Origin: an archaeon
GTDB taxonomy: Archaea; Micrarchaeota; Micrarchaeia; Anstonellales; Anstonellaceae
Direction of reading: 5' to 3'
NCBI GenBank assembly: GCA_020056635.1
Contig: JAGVHI010000019.1
Location: 1-39,060, forward strand
DNA: 39,060 nt
Part shown: positions 17,991 to 26,179 of the stretch, one piece after another
Layout: each line of letters begins with the position of its first letter
Numbering within the stretch: position 1 is the stretch's first letter
The notes under the pieces: generated by a model
What the model was told of the DNA's origin: nothing
Database searches by the model: none
Seen by the model: the letters and a program-made list of their open reading frames with translations, nothing else
Position numbers and translations under genes: made by a program

Positions 17991-20900
17991 CGACAATAGG
18001 CGCGCTCTGCGTGAGCTGCACCCCTACTATTTTTGAGCCGTCCGCAGTCATGGTCACCCCGAGCGCAACGTCTGCCGCGGATAGTATGGTATCATTGTGC
18101 GTGACAACTATGAACTGCGTGCGCTTTGACATCTGCTGCAAAAGCGAGCCCAATCGTTTGGAGTTCTCCTTATCCAATGCAGCATCTGCCTCATCAAGCA
18201 CATAGAATGGCGCTGGCTTGAACATCTGGATTGCGAATATGAACATGAGCGCAAGCAGGGATTTCTCCCCGCCAGACATGGAATCTATGTACTTGTCCTT
18301 CCCGTCCACGCGCACTTTCATCTGCAATCCGGAATTGAACGGGTCGGTTGGAGTGTCCAGCAGCAGGAAGCCCTCGCCGCGCATAATCATGGAATACAGC
18401 TTTCGGTAGTGCTCGTTCACCACTTTGAAAGTGTCCAGGAAAATGCTTCGCTTCTTAGTCTCTATCTCATCTATCATGGAGAGCACTGCCGCACGCTCGG
18501 TCGCCAACTGCGAGACCTTGCCCTTCACTCCCTCAATGTCCTTCTTTTTCTCCTCGTAGAGCTCGGGCGCCTTTAGGTTCACAGCCCCGAGCGAGCCCAT
18601 CTTGGCTTCAGCGCCCGATGCTTTCTGCTCAAGCTCCTCGCGCTTTGCCTCGAGCAATTCCACATCATTGTACTGCTCGGACTGGGCCTTTAGGTCGATA
18701 AGCCTTGTTTCGACGGTTGCTTTCTTTACCTCGGATTCTGTGAGTGCCTTGTTGTGCTGGTCCTTGCCAAGCTGCAGCTTCCCTTTTGATTTTGCAATCT
18801 CCGCAATCTGCGCCTCAAGCTCGGTGAGCTTTTTGTACAGCTTCTCGCTTGCTGCTGAGAACTCCTTTAGCTCCGCCTCAAGTGCCGCGTGCGTTTTGGA
18901 ATCCGCCTCAGCTGACTCCTCAAGCGCCAAAATTTCCTTTTTTGAGGAATCAAGTTCGGATTGCACTGAATGCCTCTCCTGCGAAAGCGCTGAGAGCTGC
19001 TCGGAGCACATCCTAAGCTCGTTCTGCTTTGAATCAAACATCGCAAGCAGGGAGGATGCGTTTGACAGGAACGCACGTATCTTTTCCTCAAGCTCGTTTT
19101 GCGCTGCGGAGCGCGCTTGCGCCTCGTGCGAGAGCTTTTTCTCGAGTTCAGCCCGCACTGATACCAGTTTTGCAACCGATGCTTCCAATTCCTTTTTCCT
19201 CGTGCCAAGGGATGCATGCTCGGACTGGGAGGAAGCAAGCTCTTTTTGCGCGGTTTTTAGCGCCTCGAGTTCAGACATGTTTTTTGCGGATTGCGCGCTT
19301 GCATTCTCCATCTCAAGCTCAATCCCCCTTGCGCGGACCTCGTACTCGGCTTTCTCCTTTCGTGCTTTTGCGCCATCTTCGCGCACCGAATAAAGCTGCT
19401 GGTATAGCGAATCGCGCTCTGATTTTATAGAGTTGAACTCAGCCTCAAGCCGCTCAAGCGCGGCCCTTGCCGCAATCCCGGCTTTCATGCTCCCCCCGGT
19501 TATTATTCCAGAGCGCTCGAACACCTCGCCGTCCGGAGTGACCATGCGCGCTTTCCCTGCGAATTTTTTCGCCGAGTCCATCCGGTCAAACAGGAGCGTG
19601 TCGCCAAACACGAATTGCATCGCGTTGTAGAAACGCCTGTCGAATTCCACGCAGTCAAGCAAAAGCGAGATGCAGCCTGGCGAGTGCGCTGCGCCTGAAA
19701 TGTCGCCTTGCGTCACGCTCACCTTGTCAAGCGGGATGAATGTGCACCGGCCGATTTTTTCGCGCTTTAGGTATTCGACGCACTCCTGTGCAGTGTCAAT
19801 GGAATCGACAACCACGTACGAGAGCCGCTGCCCTGCAGCAGCCTCGATTGCAACCGCATGGTGCGAATCGAATTTTATGAGCGAGGAGACTGTGCCGAAT
19901 ACCCCCTTGTTTTTTGCAGCGAGCACCTCGATTGCCCGAAGGGCGGGGTTTGCGGACTGGGGGGAGACGTTCACGCGCGAAACAGTGATTTTTTCCCGCA
20001 GCTCAAGCGATTTCCTATCCACGTCCGCAAGCTTGCGGTTGAGGCTCTTCTCCTCATCAAAGCACTTTTGGCTTTCGCGCTCAAGCATTGCAATGTCCTT
20101 TTGTAGGCTCTCGACCTGCGAACGCAGGTCCTCTGTTGGCAGTGTCCTCTGCTGGGTTGATTTGAGCCTTGAGAGCTCCTCGCCTCGCAGCCTAATCGCC
20201 TCAGTCACCCTTGCAATCTCGGCCTCGGCTTTTGCAAGCGCCGCCTTTCCCGACTCTATCTCAGCAGCTATTTTTTCAAGCGAGCCCTTTGCCGCATTTT
20301 CAGCATGTGTTGCGCCCTTCTGCCCCTCAAGCGACTTTGCGGACTTGGATTCCTCCTCTGCCTTCTTTTTTGCATCCGCAGCCTCTTTTGAGATTGAAGC
20401 CACTTTTGATTCCAGTTCCTTTTGCTGCTTCCCGAATGAATTGAGCCGCTCCTTGAGCTTTTCAATCCCTTTTTTCTTCTCAACGCTCCCGGTTTTCGCC
20501 TGTGCTATTGAAACTTTGAGCGCTTCCATCTGCGAGAGCAGCGTTTCGCGCCTTCCGCCCCTGCCCAATTGCTTTGTGAGCTCCCCCCGTTTGCCCTCAA
20601 GCTCGGAGAGCTGCGCGTCCACTTTTGCAATCTCTGATTCGACTTTCTCGATTTCGCCCCTTGCCTCGAGGTATTTTTTCGAAATGTCATCGTGCTGTTT
20701 CTGAAGCTTTGTAAGCTCCATGTGCACAAGGGTTGCGCGCGAGCGCTGCAAATCCTTTTGCGCCATAAGGTATTCGTTCGCTGCGTCCTTCTCCTGCTCA
20801 AGCTGGGATAGGAATGCCTCCCGCTCGCCCAAAACAAGGTTTGCCTCAGTAATCCTCTGCTGCACAGAGTCAAGCTCGCCGATTGCCTCTTTTTTCTTTG

Positions 20901-21399
20901 CCTCGTATTCCGAAATCCCTGCAACCGAATCGATTATTTCCCTTCTTTCCTTGGGGTTCATGTCGATTAGCCCCTGGACCTGCCCCTGGGCGATTATGTT
21001 GTGCGCTGCCGGCTCAAGCCCAAGCGGGCGCAACGCCTCGATTATGGAGGTCCTTGTTGCATGGTGCCCGTCGAGCTTGTACATCACTTTTGCGTCGTTC
21101 CCGTCCATGCGGATTGCGCGCCTTATCTCAAGCCCTTTTTCCTTGGAGCCAGCCTCATGCCCGTCAAGGTAGAGCATTACATCGGCTGTGGAGGAGGACT
21201 GGTTTATCAGTTCGGAAACCTTTTTTGCGCGAAGAGAGCGAAGGGCTGTTTCCCCTAGCGCGAAGCGTATGCCATCTATGACATTCGACTTGCCGGAGCC
21301 GTTGGGTCCCGCTATGGCAACAAAGCCTGCGGGAAATTCGGCGTCGGCGTGCTTGAAGGATTTAAATCCGCGGAATCGGATTCGCCGTATGCGCACCAT
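17965..21399 (-). CDS. smc: Chromosome segregation ATPase SMC
   Basis: 1144 residues from ATG 21399 (MVRIRRIRFRGFKSFKHAD); the ORF-track start adds 14 residues outside the fold. Complete architecture: N-terminal ABC half with Walker A GPNGSGKSNVIDGIRF and Q-loop AQGQVQGLIDMNPKERR; first coiled coil about 160-480; hinge about 500-660 (GVFGTVSSLIKFD; VVVDSIDTAQECVEYL; the glycine-rich GIITGGSMKAG); second coiled coil about 670-980; C-terminal half with signature SMSGGEKSLLALMFIFAI, Walker B FYVLDEADAALD and the H-loop VVTHND. SMC organises and segregates chromosomes as an ATP-driven loop extruder, usually with ScpA and ScpB; neither is adjacent. The 3' end overlaps the convergent hypothetical membrane gene by 26 bp. 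Confidence 0.98.
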   Translation of the reverse strand: MVRIRRIRFRGFKSFKHADAEFPAGFVAIAGPNGSGKSNVIDGIRFALGETALRSLRAKKVSELINQSSSTADVMLYLDGHEAGSKEKGLEIRRAIRMDGNDAKVMYKLDGHHATRTSIIEALRPLGLEPAAHNIIAQGQVQGLIDMNPKERREIIDSVAGISEYEAKKKEAIGELDSVQQRITEANLVLGEREAFLSQLEQEKDAANEYLMAQKDLQRSRATLVHMELTKLQKQHDDISKKYLEARGEIEKVESEIAKVDAQLSELEGKRGELTKQLGRGGRRETLLSQMEALKVSIAQAKTGSVEKKKGIEKLKERLNSFGKQQKELESKVASISKEAADAKKKAEEESKSAKSLEGQKGATHAENAAKGSLEKIAAEIESGKAALAKAEAEIARVTEAIRLRGEELSRLKSTQQRTLPTEDLRSQVESLQKDIAMLERESQKCFDEEKSLNRKLADVDRKSLELREKITVSRVNVSPQSANPALRAIEVLAAKNKGVFGTVSSLIKFDSHHAVAIEAAAGQRLSYVVVDSIDTAQECVEYLKREKIGRCTFIPLDKVSVTQGDISGAAHSPGCISLLLDCVEFDRRFYNAMQFVFGDTLLFDRMDSAKKFAGKARMVTPDGEVFERSGIITGGSMKAGIAARAALERLEAEFNSIKSERDSLYQQLYSVREDGAKARKEKAEYEVRARGIELEMENASAQSAKNMSELEALKTAQKELASSQSEHASLGTRKKELEASVAKLVSVRAELEKKLSHEAQARSAAQNELEEKIRAFLSNASSLLAMFDSKQNELRMCSEQLSALSQERHSVQSELDSSKKEILALEESAEADSKTHAALEAELKEFSAASEKLYKKLTELEAQIAEIAKSKGKLQLGKDQHNKALTESEVKKATVETRLIDLKAQSEQYNDVELLEAKREELEQKASGAEAKMGSLGAVNLKAPELYEEKKKDIEGVKGKVSQLATERAAVLSMIDEIETKKRSIFLDTFKVVNEHYRKLYSMIMRGEGFLLLDTPTDPFNSGLQMKVRVDGKDKYIDSMSGGEKSLLALMFIFAIQMFKPAPFYVLDEADAALDKENSKRLGSLLQQMSKRTQFIVVTHNDTILSAADVALGVTMTADGSKIVGVQLTQSAPIVAKVKAQPG

Positions 21400-21487
21400 G
21401 CACTGATCGCCGACTGTAATGGACACAAAAAGGTTTATCAAGGTTGTGGAGGGGCAGCAAGCGCTTTCGGCTGGAGCTTCGTACAGA

Positions 21488-24400
21488 TTACGGGGTGCAG
21501 GTTACGGTGCCGGGGTAAACCCATACATTGTTTGTTTCGATGGATTCGGGAACTGCACCAGGCGGCGCATCGGCAGTCACGTTGAACTGCAGGGAGCCTG
21601 CCGACGGGCATGCCACATAGATTATGCTATCGATTGCAGAACCGATTATTATGTCGCCCACCGGTATATCGTAGGAGTTGGTGCCTAGCCTGACCCGTGT
21701 TGTTGAGGGGGTCGCATTTGCCCATACCGCAGCCCCGGTATTCCGTGTTGTGATTGTTATGGGGAAGTCCACCCCCACATTGTGGGGCACTGCAAGAGGC
21801 GCAGTATCCGCAGTTGCAGTCAGGTCTGCGCGCGCATAGCAATTTATATCCCTGGTAATTGTGTTCGATTCGCTCAGTTCCGGTATTTCGGAGTTTGCAT
21901 CCGCCGTTATGCGGATTCTTGTTAAGCCGGGTGAAAAGGCGGGCGGGCAGCTCAGCGTTGTAGAGCTGACAGCCGAATACGGCGGGGTTATGCCGCTTGC
22001 CCCCCTTACTCCAAGCCCGGGTATCGGCAGGGAGACAAGCTGGAATGGGGGGCCGGACACATACCCGTAGCTGACATTCGTAGTAGTTGGTTTATTGACA
22101 TTGGGGCCTGTGCTTATCCCGCCAATGTTCGAGATGTTTATGTTTACTGTGAATGGCACGCCCACGTATTGAGTGGAGCTTGGGGGTGTCCCCTGCCATG
22201 CAGGCACCACATCCGCAAGTGTGCAGTTGAACCTCATCGAAGTCCAATTATTGTTGTTCTCATTCGATTCCGTCACTGCGGAGACGGCATCCACTATCAT
22301 GTCAAATGTCCTAATCCCGCTCCCATTGCAGACCATTGACGGGAAGAATATGTCGAGCTGGCACGGGGTGAGCGGGGGGGTAGGATCGGCATAGAGCGCC
22401 TGCCCGGAGAATAGAAGCCCACCGTACGGAGTGGCGCTAATGTTGGTCTGGGTTGCAGTGGAGGTTACGTTGCCAGCATTCCCAACGTGCATGTTCCATT
22501 GGAAGCCGGATACATTGTACATTGCTATGTGGCCGAATGCAGGGAGGCTTACAAGCACTGTAGTGAAATAGTTGGCGTTTATCCCGTGGTAAACGTGGAC
22601 CAGGTCCGGCAGGTAGCCTGGAGGGGGCGACCCAACGCAATTCACGTAGTTATATTCCCAAAGGTTGTTCCCCTCGCCTGCCCCTTCCGCATTTGTGTTC
22701 CTCGCATCCGCGCGTATTCCAAGCGTGTTTTGCCCCGGGAAACTGCACACAAGGGTCACCTCTGAGCGGTTGTTATTTCCACTAGCAAGGGACGGCACAT
22801 CCGCAAATGAGGCGTTGCTCACGGCATTGCACATGTATAGCTGTGCGGAAGTGTTCGAGGGGTTTGAGCCTGCGACCCCTATATTGTAAGTCGTGACATT
22901 GATTGTGAAGGGGACGCCTGTCGGAACAGACGCCGGAAGCAGCATGGGGGTGGTGTTTGCGACAAGGTCCGGGGTCCCTGCCACGCAGTTGAACGTGTAC
23001 GAGTTCATGTTATTTATTTCGTTGGATTCTGAAACATTCGTCCTGTTGTCAGCAATCACGCGGATGATCCTGCTGTTGACCGGGATGGTGCAGTTTATCA
23101 CTATTTGCGAGTCGAACAGGATTCCTGGCGCAATGTTGGGCACTGTTATGTTTGCTGTGCTGCTGCCATTCACAGTAAAGCCTAGAGATACTGCATAGAC
23201 ACGCGTGATGGACACGTTCACTGACGGTGCAGTTCCGGTGTTGTTGGTCCTGACCGTGAATGTGGCCGGGACGCCCACAGTAAGCGACACAGGCGGGGAT
23301 GGCATGAAGGCGACTAAATCCGGCATGTTGACACAGGTTGTGATGTAACTCCATGCGTTGTTGTTTTCGATGGATTCTGGCTCCCCATTGTCATAGTCTA
23401 CGTTTATAGTGAAGTTTGATGCGCCTGCAGACGTGCAATTCAGGGTGACGCTTAATGAGCGGGATGCCCCTGCGGCAAGGCTTCCCGCGCTATTGGCGCT
23501 GACTGGGTTTGAAGTGCCCCGAGAGAACGAATAATTCACGCTCACATAGCCGCGGCTGGTCCCATAGCTCCCGTTGTTCGTGATGGTTATTGGCACTGTG
23601 AAAGGCACTCCGACAATCTTCGGGGGTGAGAGGGCAGTAACAGACCCGTTGGTGATGAGATCCGAAAGCCCCCCACAGAGCCCTGCATTGCATACCAGCC
23701 CGGAGCAGCATCCACTGCCCGGGCAGATTGCGCCAGCACCGCCGCAGCAGGTCGTATTGGCGAATATGTAATTGTTTGAATATGTGGTCTCTAGGAAGTC
23801 GTGGCAGCTGTTTATGCCTACGAAAGCCTCTACAGTGCCGCCGGCAGTGGCAAACCTGCAGTCAAGAGAGTATGAGCTGGTGACATTTGCCCCTGATGCA
23901 AGGGAGGGGGTGCCAGTCCTGCCACCGTTCGCCACATCGCCCGTGGAAATCTCCCTTGAAGCCCATGCATAGGGCTGCCCAGGTATGTATATGCCTGAAA
24001 TAGGATCAAGAATCAGTGGGTTTCCGTTTGGCCAAACGGATGGGTCTGGTGCGCCTGCACAATTCGCGTTTAGGTCGTTTAGCGCCGGGCTGGAGCCTGG
24101 GCCGTTATTCCGCACAATGGTGTATGCGGTAGAGAAAGTGCCGACTGGAACCTCTGGTGGGATGGAGCCGTTCAAGAGAATCTCAAGGTCGAACGGCATC
24201 GCACAGTTTATGCCATAAATTCGCATGTTGCTCTCGTTTGATTCAGTTACATTGTTGTAATAGTCTGCAATGAGGGTGAAGTCAAATGCCCCTTCAGCTG
24301 CGCAATTGAGCATAACATAGTAGCCGCCATCCGCGCTGCTTGCAGGTATGAGCGAATAATAATGCTCGCCATAAGGAGCGCCATCCACTGTGCCGCCGCC

Positions 24401-25504
24401 AAATGCGGCGCGCGTGGTGCTTGATGCCGCATCCGCGCTGCCGATGTTTGAAGTGAATATCCGGACACCAAATGGGACTCCAACTGCGTGTGAAACTGAC
24501 ATATTTTCAGGCGCCGTATCCGCAACCAGGTCCGCAATCGGGCAGGAGAGAATTGGGAAGAACTCATTGTTGGTTTCGTCGCTCTCCGGGACTGTGTTTA
24601 GCGAATCTGCAATGACTTGGATGTTTGTTGCATTCAAACACGCAAACGGGGGAGTGAACTCCTGCGAATGGCTCGGGTCCAAGATCCCGATATTAGCAGC
24701 CCACGTGCTTTCGCATGCAGGAGCAGTGCAGCCCAGCCCGCGCCAGCTCACATTTGCCCTTGAAAGCATGGCAGGGCCGGCTCCTATGTTAGATATTGCA
24801 AATGTGGCGTTCGAGAACGGGTCCATGGGCTGAGTGGTCGCAAGAATCGGAACCAAATCCGGCTTCTGCCTGCATTTCCCCTTCGGGCCAGGGTCGTAGC
24901 AATATAGCCCTTCGCAGCAGTCCGAATCAGAAGTGCAGTTCTGCCCGTCTTCCCCGCAGCCCCCGCATGTGCCGAACTTGCACGGGACGGAGTTGCAGCA
25001 ATCCAGGTTCGAGAAGCAGGCCTCGCCGAATATGTTGCATGCGCCCGGGGCGGGCAGTATGAGCTTGTCCTTGCCTATAAGGGTTTTGCCTGTGAGCGAA
25101 ACGAAATCAAACTTCATGTCGAATGCAACGAATTTCCTGTTGCCAATGTCCCCGTAGGACGCATCCACAGTGAATTTGGCGCTCATCCCAGGGTCAAGCG
25201 CAATCGAGGCATTCGTGCTGTTTGCAATTGATACAAGCTCCTCTTTCACCGAAATGCGCTTTAGCGACAGTTTTTCCCTGCCCGTGTTTTTGACTACGAG
25301 AATAAGCCCGTTCTTGATCGCCTTTGCCTCGGTGATTGCAATCGGCTTCTCGTTGTTCCAGTAAACCTCTGACTGGTAATGCCTGCTCTCGTAATTCGTG
25401 CCTGAGGACTGCATAAACAATGCGGCGACGATGACTGCAATAAGCGCGACTGCAGCGAAAATGATGAGAAATTCGCTTGAAGCTTGCGCCCTTCTCCTTG
25501 CCAC
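21488..25504 (-). CDS. Giant pilin-anchored surface protein with CARDB repeats and cystine-knot-like modules
   Basis: 1338 residues, GTG start at 25504 with a TATA-like AAATAAATAA about 23 nt upstream. The N-terminus RRRAQASSEFLIIFAAVAL is a class III (type IV pilin-like) signal: basic residues, then QxSxEF, then a hydrophobic helix. Residues about 30-150 form a beta domain shared with the 26180-28858 protein (SEVYWNNEKPIAITEAKA). At about 150-215 are two cysteine modules with CC pairs (FSNLDCCNSVPC; TSDSDCCEGLYC), and a third near residue 590 (PGSGCCSGLVCNAGLC). The rest is about nine CARDB-type Ig-like repeats, each opening like PDLV or ADLV and closing like VxESNExNN. CARDB domains are adhesion-type modules. 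Likely a cell-surface or pilus-tip adhesin; host or partner attachment is inference. Confidence 0.9.
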   Translation of the reverse strand: MARRRAQASSEFLIIFAAVALIAVIVAALFMQSSGTNYESRHYQSEVYWNNEKPIAITEAKAIKNGLILVVKNTGREKLSLKRISVKEELVSIANSTNASIALDPGMSAKFTVDASYGDIGNRKFVAFDMKFDFVSLTGKTLIGKDKLILPAPGACNIFGEACFSNLDCCNSVPCKFGTCGGCGEDGQNCTSDSDCCEGLYCYDPGPKGKCRQKPDLVPILATTQPMDPFSNATFAISNIGAGPAMLSRANVSWRGLGCTAPACESTWAANIGILDPSHSQEFTPPFACLNATNIQVIADSLNTVPESDETNNEFFPILSCPIADLVADTAPENMSVSHAVGVPFGVRIFTSNIGSADAASSTTRAAFGGGTVDGAPYGEHYYSLIPASSADGGYYVMLNCAAEGAFDFTLIADYYNNVTESNESNMRIYGINCAMPFDLEILLNGSIPPEVPVGTFSTAYTIVRNNGPGSSPALNDLNANCAGAPDPSVWPNGNPLILDPISGIYIPGQPYAWASREISTGDVANGGRTGTPSLASGANVTSSYSLDCRFATAGGTVEAFVGINSCHDFLETTYSNNYIFANTTCCGGAGAICPGSGCCSGLVCNAGLCGGLSDLITNGSVTALSPPKIVGVPFTVPITITNNGSYGTSRGYVSVNYSFSRGTSNPVSANSAGSLAAGASRSLSVTLNCTSAGASNFTINVDYDNGEPESIENNNAWSYITTCVNMPDLVAFMPSPPVSLTVGVPATFTVRTNNTGTAPSVNVSITRVYAVSLGFTVNGSSTANITVPNIAPGILFDSQIVINCTIPVNSRIIRVIADNRTNVSESNEINNMNSYTFNCVAGTPDLVANTTPMLLPASVPTGVPFTINVTTYNIGVAGSNPSNTSAQLYMCNAVSNASFADVPSLASGNNNRSEVTLVCSFPGQNTLGIRADARNTNAEGAGEGNNLWEYNYVNCVGSPPPGYLPDLVHVYHGINANYFTTVLVSLPAFGHIAMYNVSGFQWNMHVGNAGNVTSTATQTNISATPYGGLLFSGQALYADPTPPLTPCQLDIFFPSMVCNGSGIRTFDMIVDAVSAVTESNENNNNWTSMRFNCTLADVVPAWQGTPPSSTQYVGVPFTVNINISNIGGISTGPNVNKPTTTNVSYGYVSGPPFQLVSLPIPGLGVRGASGITPPYSAVSSTTLSCPPAFSPGLTRIRITADANSEIPELSESNTITRDINCYARADLTATADTAPLAVPHNVGVDFPITITTRNTGAAVWANATPSTTRVRLGTNSYDIPVGDIIIGSAIDSIIYVACPSAGSLQFNVTADAPPGAVPESIETNNVWVYPGTVTCTP

Positions 25505-25583
25505 GCAATAAGAATGAGCGTGTTATTTATTTGCCTATCGCCCTTGATCCAATTTATGGCGCCTTGCAGCCGCAGTTCACGCG

Positions 25584-26132
25584 CTATTTCTGTTCTATTC
25601 GAGTGGTGATTTTGCCGGTTATGTAGCGGTAGTCCTTGTTCGGGTCAGGCGAGCCATAGCCAGGCCCCTTGCAAAAGCTCTCGTTCGCGCCGCAGTTTAC
25701 GTATGTGATGGCAATCTGCACTGTTTTTGACGCGCCTGCAACCGGCTGGGAGCCTCCAAGAAAAGCAATGCCGCCTGGGCCCCCAAGCTCGTAAGTGCCG
25801 CCGTTTGGCACAACGCCTGCTGCAGGTGCGGGCGAATAGCCCCACTCGTGCTCGCCCTCCTCGCCTATGTTGCTTGTCTTCACCATTATTGTCACTATCC
25901 TGATGCCAAACCCAAGCCCGTTGTGCAGCGTTGCCTCGAGCTTGGTATCCGCTCCCGTGCGGTAGAGTATGTACGAGCTGCAGGTGAAATCAGGCTGGAA
26001 CACGCACTCGTTGGGCGTGAACCACCCTGCAGAGAAAATTCCGGTGCCGATCAGTATCGCAAGCACGATTACAACTATGAAGAGTGCCCAGCCGTAGGTG
26101 AAAAGGTATTCCATCGCAGCCTGTCCGCGCAT
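25584..26132 (-). CDS. Archaeal type IV pilin-like protein (class III signal peptide)
   Basis: 182 residues. It begins MRGQAAMEYLFTYGWALFIVVIVLAILIG, a textbook archaeal class III signal: cleavage by a prepilin peptidase before or near QAAMEY and a hydrophobic helix that packs in the filament core. The C-terminal 150 residues are beta-rich with four or five cysteines (ECVFQPDFTC; NCGANESFC) and Gly/Pro-rich loops. A TATA box about 26 nt before the ATG indicates its own leaderless transcript. It lies between two giant proteins with the same kind of N-terminus; it may be the main subunit into which they insert (inference). Confidence 0.9.
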   Translation of the reverse strand: MRGQAAMEYLFTYGWALFIVVIVLAILIGTGIFSAGWFTPNECVFQPDFTCSSYILYRTGADTKLEATLHNGLGFGIRIVTIMVKTSNIGEEGEHEWGYSPAPAAGVVPNGGTYELGGPGGIAFLGGSQPVAGASKTVQIAITYVNCGANESFCKGPGYGSPDPNKDYRYITGKITTRIEQK

Positions 26133-26152
26133 GCATAAGGAATGGGATTAGC

Positions 26153-26162
26153 GGTTTATAAT
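26153..26162 (-). promoter_or_regulatory. TATA box of the pilin gene
   Basis: Minus strand ATTATAAACC, centred about 26 nt upstream of ATG 26132. That is the spacing expected if the transcript starts at or beside the start codon. Confidence 0.6.
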
Positions 26163-26179
26163 GCTATTTTCCGCGCTGC

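Noticed and set aside
19670-20704. 344-residue plus-strand ORF opposite smc (and similar long ORFs at 18602-19393)
   Set aside because: Ser/Phe-rich low-complexity shadows of the Glu/Lys-rich SMC coiled coil; no domain, no ribosome-binding site, fully antisense to a clear gene.
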